Of a DNA stretch of 64,000 nucleotides, positions 43,267 to 52,613 are shown piece after piece (the stretch's first letter is position 1; each line of letters begins with the position of its first letter). The DNA is taken from NCBI RefSeq assembly GCF_003862485.1, contig NZ_RRCM01000001.1, positions 373,896 to 437,895 of the forward strand, given 5' to 3'. The position numbers and the translations under genes were made by a program. The notes beneath the pieces are model-generated. The model was not told the DNA's origin and did not search any database. It saw only the letters and a list, made by a program, of their open reading frames with translations. The stretch is from Lachnoanaerobaculum orale. Lineage in GTDB: Bacteria > Bacillota > Clostridia > Lachnospirales > Lachnospiraceae.

Positions 43267-44228
43267 AAAGATTTATTGGAATAGGACTTGGTATCCTTAT
43301 GGTAATGATGACACTTCTCGGCTGTGCAAAAAAAGATGATACGGCTGCAAGTGCAGGTAAAGAAGGTAAGAAAATAAGTATTGTTACCACTATCTTTCCG
43401 GCATATGACTGGGTAAAGCAGGTGGTAGGCGATAATAAGAACGTGGATATTAGTTTTCTTATAGATAAGGGAGTTGATTTACACAGTTATCAGGCGTCCG
43501 CACAGGATATTGCAAAAATCACGGACAGCGACCTGTTCGTATATGTAGGCGGAGAGTCTGACGGATGGGCTGAGGATATCGTAAAGGAAAATCCTAATCT
43601 AAAATACATCAGTATGGTAGACAGTATCGGTAAAGCTGCATTAGAAGAAGAACTTGTAGAGGGTATGCAAGAGGAACAAGGTGAAGAAGAGGGTGAAGAG
43701 TGCGCCATCGATGAGCACGTTTGGCTTTCATTGGCAAATGCCAAGACTATAGTGGGGGCTATAGAAGCCAAGTTGGCGGAGATAGATCCTGACAATAAGA
43801 GCAGTTATGAAAAGAATGCAAATGATTATATTGCAAAGCTTGACGCGCTTGACAAGGAGTATCAGGATGCTCTTTCAAAAGTTCAGGATAAGACAATCCT
43901 TGTGGGAGACAGATTCCCGTTCAGATACCTTGTAAATGAGTATGGAATAAAGTATTATGCCGCATTTAAAGGATGTGATGCAAACAGTGAGGCGTCATTT
44001 GAAACAGTCAAATTCTTGGCAAACAAGATGGATGAGTTGAAGCTTACAAAGATATTTATAATTGACGGTTCAAAGGGTGACCTTGCAAAGACAATAGTGG
44101 AAAACACAAAGGATAAGAATGCAAAGGTTTTGGTACTTGACTCTATGCAGTCAACAAAGAGTAGTGATAATGCCGACTACCTTGATATAATGAAAAAGAA
44201 TTTGGAAGTACTCAAAGAGGCATTATAG
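43263..44228 (+). CDS. znuA: Metal ABC transporter substrate-binding lipoprotein (ZnuA-like)
   Basis: A 321-aa cluster 9 binding protein. Signal peptide with lipobox LLGC at about residue 20. Metal-site blocks are GVDLHSYQASAQDI (first His), DEHVWLSLANAK (second His), DRFPFRYLVNEYGI and the late region with VLVLDSMQS. An acidic loop precedes the second His (EEELVEGMQEEQGEEEGEEC), in the position of the His-rich loop of zinc-specific ZnuA but built from Glu. It delivers Zn2+ or Mn2+ to the coupled ZnuBC transporter. Confidence 0.9.
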   Translation: MKRFIGIGLGILMVMMTLLGCAKKDDTAASAGKEGKKISIVTTIFPAYDWVKQVVGDNKNVDISFLIDKGVDLHSYQASAQDIAKITDSDLFVYVGGESDGWAEDIVKENPNLKYISMVDSIGKAALEEELVEGMQEEQGEEEGEECAIDEHVWLSLANAKTIVGAIEAKLAEIDPDNKSSYEKNANDYIAKLDALDKEYQDALSKVQDKTILVGDRFPFRYLVNEYGIKYYAAFKGCDANSEASFETVKFLANKMDELKLTKIFIIDGSKGDLAKTIVENTKDKNAKVLVLDSMQSTKSSDNADYLDIMKKNLEVLKEAL

Positions 44229-44239
44229 ACTGGAGATTT

Positions 44240-44911
44240 ATGATAAAATGTGAAAATCTGTCACTGGGATATGACGGAAAGGCTATAGTAGAGAATCTGA
44301 ACTTTGAAATAAAAGACGGAGATTATCTATGCATTATAGGGGAGAACGGTGTGGGAAAGTCTACATTGATAAAGACGCTTTTAAAACTTATAAAGCCTGT
44401 ATCCGGAGAGGTTATATATAATGAGAACCTTATGCCGACCGAAATAGGATATCTTTCACAGCAACAGCAGCTTATGAAGGATTTCCCGGCATCCGTCTTT
44501 GAAATAGTAATCTCGGGATGTCAGTCAAAGGTGGGGATTAGACCATTTTATAATAAAAAAGAAAAGCTGGCCGCAAGGGAAAAGATAGAAGAGCTGGGGC
44601 TTTCAGACCTTATGAAAAGAAGCTTCAGTGAACTCTCAGGCGGTCAGCAGCAAAGAGTTCTTTTAGCCAGAGCATTGATGGCAGGTCAGAGGCTCATGAT
44701 ACTTGATGAGCCCGTGACAGGTCTTGACCCGCATGCAAGTCAAAATATGTATGATATTATCAACGGGCTTAATAAAGACGGAATGACGGTAGTTATGATT
44801 TCACATGATGTGGATGAGGCGCTTGAGTATGCGACAAATGTGTTATATATAGGAAAGCAGATATTTTTCGGAGATACAGCCGAGTATAAAAGGAGTGTGG
44901 GAATACAATGA
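44240..44911 (+). CDS. znuC: Metal ABC transporter ATP-binding protein (ZnuC-like)
   Basis: A 223-aa ABC ATPase: Walker A GENGVGKST, Q-loop GYLSQQQQ, signature LSGGQQQRVLLARAL, Walker B LMILDEPVTGLDP and the H-loop VVMISHDVDEAL. It energises zinc/manganese import with the neighbouring permease, whose start overlaps its stop by 4 bp. Confidence 0.92.
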   Translation: MIKCENLSLGYDGKAIVENLNFEIKDGDYLCIIGENGVGKSTLIKTLLKLIKPVSGEVIYNENLMPTEIGYLSQQQQLMKDFPASVFEIVISGCQSKVGIRPFYNKKEKLAAREKIEELGLSDLMKRSFSELSGGQQQRVLLARALMAGQRLMILDEPVTGLDPHASQNMYDIINGLNKDGMTVVMISHDVDEALEYATNVLYIGKQIFFGDTAEYKRSVGIQ

Positions 44912-45738
44912 AAGAATTAAGTTTATATTTTAGTTATCCTTTTGTACGATATGCGATAATCGTAGGAATACTTATAGCGCTTTGCTCTTCACTTCTTGGA
45001 GTTATCCTGGTTTTGAAGAGATTTTCATTTATAGGAGACGGACTTTCACATGTAGCTTTCGGTGCGGTATCTGTAGCTACAGTGTTTAATCTTACCGACA
45101 ATATGATACTTGTACTGCCGGTAACAATTATTGCCGCAATTATCCTTTTGAAAGGCGGTACAGGAGGCAAGATAAAAGGTGACGCCTCTATAGCCATGAT
45201 GTCTGTAGGAGCGTTGGCATTCGGCTATTTGGCGATGAATGTATTCTCAAGCGGAGCAAATCTTGCCGGAGATGTATGTACCACCCTTTTCGGATCCACC
45301 TCAATACTTACATTGACCAAGGAAAAGGTAATGCTTTGCATTGTACTTTCCGTAATTGTGATAGCCATATTTATACTGTTTTACAATAAAATATTTGCAG
45401 TAACCTTTGATGAAAACTTTGCCGTTGCGACGGGTATCAATACAAGAAAATACAATCTTTTGATAGCGATTGTTATTGCGGTAATTGTGGTACTGGCAAT
45501 GAATCTGGTGGGATCACTGCTTATATCCGCACTTGTAGTATTCCCGGCACTTGCTTCTATGTGTGTGTTCAAAAGCTTCTTATCCGTGACCGTATCATCG
45601 GCAATATTTTCCGTGGTATGTACAAGCGCCGGACTTTTTATTTCAGTACTTGCAGGTTCGCCTGTAGGTGCCACTATTGTATGTATTGATATATTGGTAT
45701 TCTTTGCATTTTATATAATAGGCAGAGTAAAGGGGTAG
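44908..45738 (+). CDS. znuB: Metal ABC transporter permease (ZnuB-like)
   Basis: A 276-aa ABC-3 family permease with about eight hydrophobic segments, including the early LLGVILVLKRFSFIGDGLSH and AFGAVS and the late NLVGSLLISALVVFPALASM, both diagnostic for the ZnuB/MntB family. Last gene of the zur-znuACB operon. Confidence 0.92.
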   Translation: MKELSLYFSYPFVRYAIIVGILIALCSSLLGVILVLKRFSFIGDGLSHVAFGAVSVATVFNLTDNMILVLPVTIIAAIILLKGGTGGKIKGDASIAMMSVGALAFGYLAMNVFSSGANLAGDVCTTLFGSTSILTLTKEKVMLCIVLSVIVIAIFILFYNKIFAVTFDENFAVATGINTRKYNLLIAIVIAVIVVLAMNLVGSLLISALVVFPALASMCVFKSFLSVTVSSAIFSVVCTSAGLFISVLAGSPVGATIVCIDILVFFAFYIIGRVKG

Positions 45739-45797
45739 TTAGTACAGACTATCCTGTATTTACGCTTAGATTTTATATTCTTTGTTATTTTTTTATC

Positions 45798-45826
45798 TTG
45801 ATAATACTTTTGAATTAATGTAAAAT
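45798..45826 (+). promoter_or_regulatory. Predicted promoter of gpmI
   Basis: TTGATA, 17-bp spacer, TAAAAT. A short hairpin (CAACCG 45852-45857 with CGGTTG 45868-45873) follows in the leader. Confidence 0.6.
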
Positions 45827-45907
45827 CAAAGTCGAGTTTAGAAATAACAAACAACCGCAGTTGTTTTCGGTTGCTTAAGATAGCATTTGATGGAAAAAGA
45901 GGTATAT

Positions 45908-47437
45908 ATGGATAAGAGACCGATAGTACTATGTATAATGGATGGTTTAGGTATAAGAAAGGGACATGATCATAATGCCGTATTTGAGGCAAAGACTCCG
46001 AATCTTGACAGACTTGAGAAGGAATATCCTTTTGTAGAAGGTCAGGCAAGCGGACTTTATGTAGGTCTGCCTGACGGACAGATGGGTAATTCCGAGGTAG
46101 GTCATATGAATATGGGTGCCGGAAGGATTATCTATCAGGAGTTGACCAGAATATCAAAGGCGATAGAGGACGGAGATTTCTATAAGAATAAGGGACTTTT
46201 GGCAGCTGTAGAGAATGTAAAGAAAAACAACAGTGCGCTTCACCTTATGGGACTTGTTTCAAGCGGCGGTGTTCACAGCTACAATACTCATATCTACGGA
46301 CTTTTGGAACTTGCAAAGAGAAACGGCATAAAGGAAGTTTATGTACATGCGTTCCTTGACGGTAGAGATACACCTCCTACATCAGGTAAGGAGTTTGTAG
46401 CCGAGCTTGAAGATGAGATGGCAAAGATAGGTGTAGGTAAGGTTGCATCTGTAATGGGTCGTTTCTATGCAATGGACAGAGACAACCGTTGGGACAGAGT
46501 TGAAGCGGCTTACAATATAATGACCAAGGGCGGCAATGAAAAGGTAAGTGCCACAGAGGGTATACAGGAGTCATATGATGATGACAAGAACGATGAGTTC
46601 GTAGTACCTTTTGCAGTGGAAGGTACAAAGAGAATACAGAACAATGATTCTATAATATTCTTCAACTTCAGACCTGACAGAGCAAGAGAGATGACAAGAG
46701 TTTTCTGTGTAGACGACTTTAACGGTTTTGACAGAGGTCAAAGACTTCATACAACATTTGTTTGCTTTACAGATTATGATGACACTATCACAGATAAGAT
46801 AGTTGCATTTGAAAAAGAAGAGATAAAGGATACATTCGGTGAGTTCTTGGCTGCACATCATTTAAAGCAGTTAAGACTTGCAGAGACTGAAAAGTACGCA
46901 CATGTTACTTTCTTCTTCAACGGCGGTAAGGAAGAGCCGAATGAGGGTGAGGACAGAATCCTTGTAAATTCTCCTAAGGATGTGGCAACCTATGACCTCA
47001 AGCCTCAGATGAGTGCTTATGAGGTTTGTGACAAGCTTGTAGGTGCTATAAAGGGCGGTAAGTACGATGTTATAATCATCAACTTTGCAAACCCTGATAT
47101 GGTCGGACATACTGCAGTGGAATCTGCAGCTATAAAGGCTGTAGAGGTAGTGGATGAGTGTGTCGGAAAGGCGGTTGAAGCAATCAAGGAAGTGAACGGT
47201 ATAATGTTTATCTGTGCCGACCACGGAAACTGTGAGACATTGGTTGATGAGAAAACAGGTGAGCCTTATACGGCACATACTACAAACCCTGTACCTTTTA
47301 TACTTGTAAATGCGGACCCTAAGTATAAGCTTGCAGAAGGTGGCAGACTTTGTGATATAGTTCCTACACTTATAGAGCTTATGGGAATGAAAAAACCTGA
47401 GGCTATGACAGGAAAGAGCCTTTTGGTTGAGAAATAA
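45908..47437 (+). CDS. gpmI: 2,3-bisphosphoglycerate-independent phosphoglycerate mutase
   Basis: A 509-aa iPGM that interconverts 3- and 2-phosphoglycerate in glycolysis. It opens with VLCIMDGLGIRKGHDHNAV (metal-ligand Asp), then GQMGNSEVGHMNMGAGR with the phosphorylated Ser, FLDGRDTPPTSG, the RFYAMDRDNRWDR loop and the C-terminal CADHGNCE and AHTTNPVPF metal motifs. ATG 45908 has AGAGG upstream; an in-frame ATG 7 codons earlier is less well placed. Alone between its promoter and terminator. Confidence 0.96.
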   Translation: MDKRPIVLCIMDGLGIRKGHDHNAVFEAKTPNLDRLEKEYPFVEGQASGLYVGLPDGQMGNSEVGHMNMGAGRIIYQELTRISKAIEDGDFYKNKGLLAAVENVKKNNSALHLMGLVSSGGVHSYNTHIYGLLELAKRNGIKEVYVHAFLDGRDTPPTSGKEFVAELEDEMAKIGVGKVASVMGRFYAMDRDNRWDRVEAAYNIMTKGGNEKVSATEGIQESYDDDKNDEFVVPFAVEGTKRIQNNDSIIFFNFRPDRAREMTRVFCVDDFNGFDRGQRLHTTFVCFTDYDDTITDKIVAFEKEEIKDTFGEFLAAHHLKQLRLAETEKYAHVTFFFNGGKEEPNEGEDRILVNSPKDVATYDLKPQMSAYEVCDKLVGAIKGGKYDVIIINFANPDMVGHTAVESAAIKAVEVVDECVGKAVEAIKEVNGIMFICADHGNCETLVDEKTGEPYTAHTTNPVPFILVNADPKYKLAEGGRLCDIVPTLIELMGMKKPEAMTGKSLLVEK

Positions 47438-47453
47438 AATATAAATGATATGA

Positions 47454-47486
47454 TAAAACGCTCGAAGGTAATACTCCGGGCGTTTT
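47454..47486 (+). terminator. Rho-independent terminator
   Basis: AAAACGCTCG and CCGGGCGTTTT arms around an 11-nt loop with a T tail. Confidence 0.82.
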
Positions 47487-47548
47487 TTATTGCCTATATT
47501 TTTAAACAAAATTTAATCAATATGTACTTATTATTCATATGATATTGC

Positions 47549-47576
47549 TTGACATTATAAATAGTTAGTGTATTAT
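47549..47576 (+). promoter_or_regulatory. Predicted promoter of the SLH/efflux operon
   Basis: TTGACA, 16-bp spacer, TATTAT, 135 bp before the SLH protein start. The long leader between shows no clear structure. Confidence 0.6.
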
Positions 47577-47711
47577 TTGTATTGGTACAGTTAATATAAT
47601 TTATCACATAACAAAGAGTGAAATAAATTATAAATATTTTGTGATTATTATTGTTTAGAGGTAAATTTGCGATATAATATCAAATACTTTACAATAAATG
47701 ACGGAGGTTAT

Positions 47712-48818
47712 ATGAAAAGGAATATAATAAAAATAGGAGCTTTGGGACTTGCTTCTATAATGACTTTTGAGAGCGTGGGAGCAGGCAGCGTATTTGCACA
47801 GAGCTCAAACTTTGAATTAAGAAAAAAAGTAATAGGTCTTACGGGAATTACCTTTGTAAGCGGAAATATAGACAGATTTGTAACCAGAGGTGAATTCGCC
47901 AAGATGCTTGCACAGGCTTCACCGTATCGCTCGGTACTTACCAAAAACAGCAACACATCGGTATTTAATGATGTGCCTAAGGACAATGAAAATGCGGCGG
48001 CTATAAAGATGGCTGTGGAGCACGGATATATGACAGGATATCTTGGCGGAGTTTTCAAGCCGAACGACAATGTTACGCTTAATGATGCAATAAGAGGAGT
48101 ACTTACATTGCTTGGATATGATGCAAGCGATTTTGCGGGAGACGCCAACAATAAGAGAATGGCAAAGTACGGCTTCCTTGAGCTTAACGAAAATCTTACA
48201 TCACTGAGCGCCAATTCAAATCTTACCGTTAGAGATTGTATAAATCTTTTCTACAATATGTTAAAGACCAATATGAAAGACGGCGGTGCATATGTGGTTA
48301 CGGTATTTAACGGTGAAATAAACAAGGACAAGGAAGTAAATCCTCTAAAACTTGCAGATAATTCACTAAAGGGACCGAAGGTTGTAAAGTCTGTAAATCA
48401 GCTTGCAAGGGCTTTGCCTTTTGACTATAAGGACGGAAACTTATTTGTAGACGGAAGAAGTGTGGGTGCCGATTACTTCAAGAGTCTTATGGAATCATCG
48501 GATGTGGGACTTGTAATCTATTATTCCGCAGCTGCAAAGACTGTTTGGGCATATGATGAGAATACTGACGCCACCAACGGAAAGAAGGCTGTACACGGTA
48601 CCGTGGAGAGTATTTACTATGAGTCGACTTCTTCACTTACACCTACATCGGTTACTATTGACGGACAGGAATATCAGATTACAAACAGCGATATGCAGTT
48701 TGCATTCTCTATCTACGGAAGCATCAAGGTAAACGATGATGTTACATTGGTAGTGGATATCAATAATGCCGAAGACGGTACTTCGACATATTCGGTAGTT
48801 GATTATATAGAGGATTAG
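47712..48818 (+). CDS. SLH-domain surface protein
   Basis: A 368-aa exported protein. A signal peptide (MKRNIIKIGALGLASIMTFE, cleavage near VFAQS) is followed by S-layer homology motifs at about residues 50-190: FVTRGEFAKMLAQAS, FNDVPKDNENAAAIKMAVEH, GYMTGYLGGVFKPNDNVTLN and VTLNDAIRGVLTLLGY. The C-terminal half has no known domain. SLH motifs bind pyruvylated wall polymers. GGAGG precedes ATG 47712; an upstream in-frame ATG would add 15 residues unlike a signal. It heads an operon with a MacAB-like exporter (10-bp gap). Confidence 0.85.
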   Translation: MKRNIIKIGALGLASIMTFESVGAGSVFAQSSNFELRKKVIGLTGITFVSGNIDRFVTRGEFAKMLAQASPYRSVLTKNSNTSVFNDVPKDNENAAAIKMAVEHGYMTGYLGGVFKPNDNVTLNDAIRGVLTLLGYDASDFAGDANNKRMAKYGFLELNENLTSLSANSNLTVRDCINLFYNMLKTNMKDGGAYVVTVFNGEINKDKEVNPLKLADNSLKGPKVVKSVNQLARALPFDYKDGNLFVDGRSVGADYFKSLMESSDVGLVIYYSAAAKTVWAYDENTDATNGKKAVHGTVESIYYESTSSLTPTSVTIDGQEYQITNSDMQFAFSIYGSIKVNDDVTLVVDINNAEDGTSTYSVVDYIED

Positions 48819-48828
48819 TGGGGGAAAG

Positions 48829-50601
48829 ATGAAGAAAAGATTTATAGTTATACCTGCACTTGTAGTACTTGGAGTAGGCGGATTTTTCTTTATGAAGTCA
48901 AGGAATGCTTCCAAGATGGATATGAGTACATTCGTATCGACGGCGGTAGTGACAAAACAGGATATTTCTTCCGAGATTTCTTCCTCGGGTACTATTACTC
49001 CTAAGGATACTTACAATATCACCGCACTTGTGTCGGGAGAGATTATTTCGGCTGATTTCAATGTGGGAGATACCGTAACCAAGGATCAGGTGTTGTATCA
49101 GTTAGATAAGTCAAGCCTTGAATCGGATATGAATTCTTCAAACAATTCACTCAATAAGGCAAGTTCAGGTTATGCCAATGCAAGCAAGGAGTATGCAAAG
49201 GCAAAGGCCGAATTTGCAGGAAATCTTTACCGCTCCACCAGAAAGGGATATATAAAGGAACTCAGTATCCAGGACGGAGATAAGATAAGCGGCGGAACCA
49301 AGCTTGCGACTATCTACAATGACAATGTGATGAATATTCGTATTCCTTTCTTAAGTGCGGAGGCCGGTAATATAACTCCCGGTATGACCGGAATATTGAC
49401 ACTTACTGAGACAGGTGAACAGGTTGAAGGTAAGGTGGTGTCCGTTTCAAGTATGGATCAGGCCATGGACGGCGGCAGACTTGTCCGCAATGTCACCTTT
49501 GAGGTGAACAATCCGGGCGGTCTGACAGATAAGACAACCGCAAATGCTACAGTCGGAGATATAACTTCTACAGGTGACGGAACCTTTGAGGCTTCCACAA
49601 ATGTGGATATGAGTGCGGACCTTGCCGCAGGTGTGGATATTGAAAAAGTGCTTGTAAATGTAGGAGACTATGTGGAAGTAGGAACACCTATATTTAAGAT
49701 GACATCAGAGAGTGCGGACAAGCTTTTAAAGACATATAAGGATGCCGTGGATACCGCACAGGGTGATGTGGATACGGCCAAGAAAGGTGTGGATACAGCC
49801 AAGAAGACTTCGGATGAATACACTATCAAATCACCTATTGCCGGAAAGGTAATCAGTAAGAATTATAAGGTCGGAGATAAGGTCGGCTCAGGCGGTGACA
49901 ATAAGGCGACCACTATGGCGGTTATCTACGATATGAGTTCATATACATTCAAGATGAGTGTGGATGAGAAGGATATTACAAAGGTTCAAAGCGGTCAGAA
50001 AGTAAGAATAAAGTCCGATGCCTTCCCTGATAAAGAGTACTCGGGTACGGTGACCAATGTAAGTCTTGAGAGTACCAGCCAAAACGGTGTCTCGACCTAC
50101 CCTGTTACTGTAACTCTGGATGAAACCTATGATTTGCTTCCGGGAATGAATGTAGACGGATATATCACACTTGAGTCCGCAAAGGATGCACTCACTATAC
50201 CTTCAAATGCGCTTATGAGAGGCAATAAGGTATATGTAAGAGATAATTCCGCCACAGAGGCAAAGGCAGGTTCAAAAAGTGATGAGAGCGGAGCTGCAAA
50301 CTCAAGCGGTGACGGACTGATTCCGGCAGGATTTAAAGAAGTTACGGTAACCACAGGTGTTATCAATTCGGATTTTGTACAGATTACTTCAGGACTTAAT
50401 GAAGGTGATGAAGTCTATGTGGATGAGACCGCGGATATGAGTGTAGGTGAAACCGGTGCTGACGGAATGCCTGCAGACGGCGGCGGAGCCGGAGCAGAAG
50501 GAGCCGGAGCCGGAGCCGGAGCTGAAGGAGCCGGTGCAGGTGCTGAAGGAGCCGGCGGAGCGGACGCAGGCGGTGCAGATGCGGGAGCCGGAGGTCAGTA
50601 A
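48829..50601 (+). CDS. MacA/HlyD-type efflux adaptor with Gly/Ala-rich tail
   Basis: A 590-aa membrane-fusion protein: one N-terminal membrane anchor (residues 5-22), two biotinyl-lipoyl-like segments (about 60-100 and 325-365, KSPIAGKVISKNYKVGDKVG), a helical hairpin region and a beta-barrel domain (residues 380-450). The last 48 residues (from GADGMPADGG) are low-complexity Gly/Ala/Glu repeats, encoded by a run of GGAGCCGGA-type units. It links the MacB-type ATPase/permease encoded next to the cell envelope. The two lipoyl-like blocks and the tail make it longer than usual (about 400 aa). Confidence 0.85.
   Translation: MKKRFIVIPALVVLGVGGFFFMKSRNASKMDMSTFVSTAVVTKQDISSEISSSGTITPKDTYNITALVSGEIISADFNVGDTVTKDQVLYQLDKSSLESDMNSSNNSLNKASSGYANASKEYAKAKAEFAGNLYRSTRKGYIKELSIQDGDKISGGTKLATIYNDNVMNIRIPFLSAEAGNITPGMTGILTLTETGEQVEGKVVSVSSMDQAMDGGRLVRNVTFEVNNPGGLTDKTTANATVGDITSTGDGTFEASTNVDMSADLAAGVDIEKVLVNVGDYVEVGTPIFKMTSESADKLLKTYKDAVDTAQGDVDTAKKGVDTAKKTSDEYTIKSPIAGKVISKNYKVGDKVGSGGDNKATTMAVIYDMSSYTFKMSVDEKDITKVQSGQKVRIKSDAFPDKEYSGTVTNVSLESTSQNGVSTYPVTVTLDETYDLLPGMNVDGYITLESAKDALTIPSNALMRGNKVYVRDNSATEAKAGSKSDESGAANSSGDGLIPAGFKEVTVTTGVINSDFVQITSGLNEGDEVYVDETADMSVGETGADGMPADGGGAGAEGAGAGAGAEGAGAGAEGAGGADAGGADAGAGGQ
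50453..50597 (+). repeat. Low-complexity GGAGCC repeat tract in the adaptor gene
   Basis: Imperfect repeats of GGAGCCGGA/GCAGGTGCT encode the alternating Gly/Ala/Glu tail. All visible units are multiples of three, so length changes would keep the frame. Confidence 0.75.
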
Positions 50602-51305
50602 TGGAAAAACTTATCCAAATGATTGATATTCGAAAAGAGTACAAGATGGGTGATGAGACGGTCTATGCCAATGACGGCATTACGCTGGATATTGATAAGG
50701 GTGAGTTCGTAGCGATAGTCGGAAAGTCGGGATCGGGAAAGTCCACTCTTATGAATATCATAGGAGCATTGGATGTGCCGACTTCAGGTACTTATCTTCT
50801 GGGCGGAAAGGATGTAGGTAAGATGAGTGACAATCAGCTTGCGGATATTAGAAACAAGATGATCGGATTTGTCTTCCAGCAGTACAATCTTTTGCCCAGA
50901 ATGAATATACTTGAAAATGTGGAATTGCCGCTTTTGTATGCACATGTACCGACACATGAGAGAGAAAAAAGAGCTTTGGAGGCGCTTGAAAAGGTGGGCT
51001 TGGCAGAAAAGGCAAACCAGATGCCCAAGCAGCTTTCAGGAGGACAGCAGCAAAGAGTGAGTATTGCAAGAGCTCTTGCCGCCAATCCTTCTCTTATACT
51101 TGCAGATGAGCCTACAGGAGCCCTTGATTCAAAGACAAGCCGTCAGGTACTGGACTTCTTTAAGAAGATTCATGAAGAGGGAAATACGGTTATTATGATT
51201 ACACATGATAATTCAATCGCCATTGAGGCGAAGAGAGTCATTAGAATAGCGGACGGCAAAATAAATTTTGATGGAAGTAGTGAAGATTATGCTGCAATCA
51301 TTTAA
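50601..51305 (+). CDS. MacB/LolD-type ABC transporter ATP-binding protein
   Basis: A 234-aa ATPase: Walker A GKSGSGKST, Q-loop FVFQQYNLLPRM, signature LSGGQQQRVSIARAL, Walker B LILADEPTGALD and H-loop ITHDN. This set (PRMNILENVELPLLY) is that of the MacB/LolD/FtsE group. Its ATG overlaps the adaptor stop (TAATG). Confidence 0.93.
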   Translation: MEKLIQMIDIRKEYKMGDETVYANDGITLDIDKGEFVAIVGKSGSGKSTLMNIIGALDVPTSGTYLLGGKDVGKMSDNQLADIRNKMIGFVFQQYNLLPRMNILENVELPLLYAHVPTHEREKRALEALEKVGLAEKANQMPKQLSGGQQQRVSIARALAANPSLILADEPTGALDSKTSRQVLDFFKKIHEEGNTVIMITHDNSIAIEAKRVIRIADGKINFDGSSEDYAAII

Positions 51306-52467
51306 ACTTGCGATAAAGAGTATTATTGCGAATAAGATGAGATCATTCCTTACCATGCTTGGACTTATAATAGGTGTGTCGGCAGTAGTTATACTGGTAA
51401 GTGTAATGATGGGATATATGAACAATATGGTGAAGTCCTTTATGGATATGGGAGCCAATACTATAAGCGTCAGCCTTGTAAATTCGCCGGCAAGACAGGC
51501 AAGTATTGATCAGATGTATGATTTTTTCAATGAGAACAGGAATGTATTTTCGGAGATGAGCCCACAGGTAGGTGTAAGCGGTACTATAAAGGTGGGAACT
51601 ACCAAGTCCACAAGCACCACGGTAAGCGGTGTAAGCGAATACTATAGTAAGATGAAAAACTACAAGCTTGAAAAGGGAAGAAATCTCTCATATGCGGATA
51701 TGATATCAAGGCAAAAGGTAGTTGTAATAGGCTATTATGTGGCTTTGAAGCTTTTCGGCTCACCGAAGGAAGCTTTGGGTCAGATTATAAAGATAAACGG
51801 TTCGGCGTTCACAGTCGTGGGTGTTGTGGAAAGGCAGGATAAAAAGCAGTTGTCGGCCAGAGGAAATGACGACTTTGCACTGATGCCTTACTCCACTGCA
51901 GGACAGTTAAACGGTACTTCGGTACCTGATACTTACACATTTGCTACTGTGGATACTAAGGTAAGCGATAAGGCTGTGACTCTTTTGAAAGATTTTTTAA
52001 AGACCATTTATACACAAAAGGAAACATATTTTGTGGAGTCTATGAGCCAGATGCTTAGTGAAATAAATGTTCAGCTGGCACTTATGAGTACCATTATCGG
52101 AGCTATAGCAGGTATATCACTCCTTGTGGCAGGTGTTGGTGTTATGAATATTATGCTGGTTTCTGTAACTGAGAGAACAAGAGAGATAGGTATCAGAAAG
52201 GCGCTTGGAGCCAGAAAAGGTGTTATAATGCAGCAATTTGTTATTGAGGCATTGGTTACAAGTACATTGGGAGGCTCTGTAGGTATTTTGCTTGGCTGTA
52301 TAGTCAGTCCTACTATAGGCAATATTATGGGAATGAGTTCACCTGCAAACTTTAATGCTGTAATTATTTCTTTCAGTGTATCCGTAGCTATAGGTCTTAT
52401 ATTCGGCTATATGCCTGCTATGAGAGCTGCAAGTCTTAATCCTATAGATGCGCTTAGAAGCGAATAA
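51289..52467 (+). CDS. MacB-type ABC transporter permease (FtsX family)
   Basis: A 392-aa permease with one N-terminal membrane segment (NKMRSFLTMLGLIIGVSAVV), a large extracytoplasmic MacB_PCD domain (residues 45-250) and three C-terminal segments in an FtsX domain ending ERTREIGIRKALGARKG and SLNPIDALRSE. With the adjoining adaptor and ATPase it forms a tripartite-like peptide or drug exporter. Start 51289 (MLQSFKLAIKSI) fits the family; it lies inside the ATPase gene end. A strong terminator follows. Confidence 0.9.
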   Translation: MLQSFKLAIKSIIANKMRSFLTMLGLIIGVSAVVILVSVMMGYMNNMVKSFMDMGANTISVSLVNSPARQASIDQMYDFFNENRNVFSEMSPQVGVSGTIKVGTTKSTSTTVSGVSEYYSKMKNYKLEKGRNLSYADMISRQKVVVIGYYVALKLFGSPKEALGQIIKINGSAFTVVGVVERQDKKQLSARGNDDFALMPYSTAGQLNGTSVPDTYTFATVDTKVSDKAVTLLKDFLKTIYTQKETYFVESMSQMLSEINVQLALMSTIIGAIAGISLLVAGVGVMNIMLVSVTERTREIGIRKALGARKGVIMQQFVIEALVTSTLGGSVGILLGCIVSPTIGNIMGMSSPANFNAVIISFSVSVAIGLIFGYMPAMRAASLNPIDALRSE

Positions 52468-52473
52468 ATTTTT

Positions 52474-52498
52474 ACTCGGGGGAGCCCCCGAGTTTTTT
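52474..52498 (+). terminator. Rho-independent terminator
   Basis: ACTCGGGGG and CCCCCGAGT form a perfect 9-bp stem with a 2-nt AG loop and a six-T tail. Confidence 0.93.
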
Positions 52499-52613
52499 AT
52501 TTCAGTAAATATATGATAAATTTTGTAGACATAGGCTTTATATTGTGCTTTAGATAGTAAAATTTAATATAAATTATATTGGCTAATCTACTTATATAAG
52601 ATATACTAAAGAA

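Noticed and set aside
45740-45907. Riboswitch or T-box in the gpmI leader
   Set aside because: Only a small hairpin is present; no conserved T-box or riboswitch core can be recognised.
46871-47509. 212-codon minus-strand frame opposite gpmI
   Set aside because: Antisense shadow of gpmI; no domain, no ribosome site, and it would run through the gpmI terminator.
50396-50644. Leu/Arg/His-rich minus-strand frame
   Set aside because: Pure shadow of the Gly/Ala repeat tract in the efflux adaptor gene.
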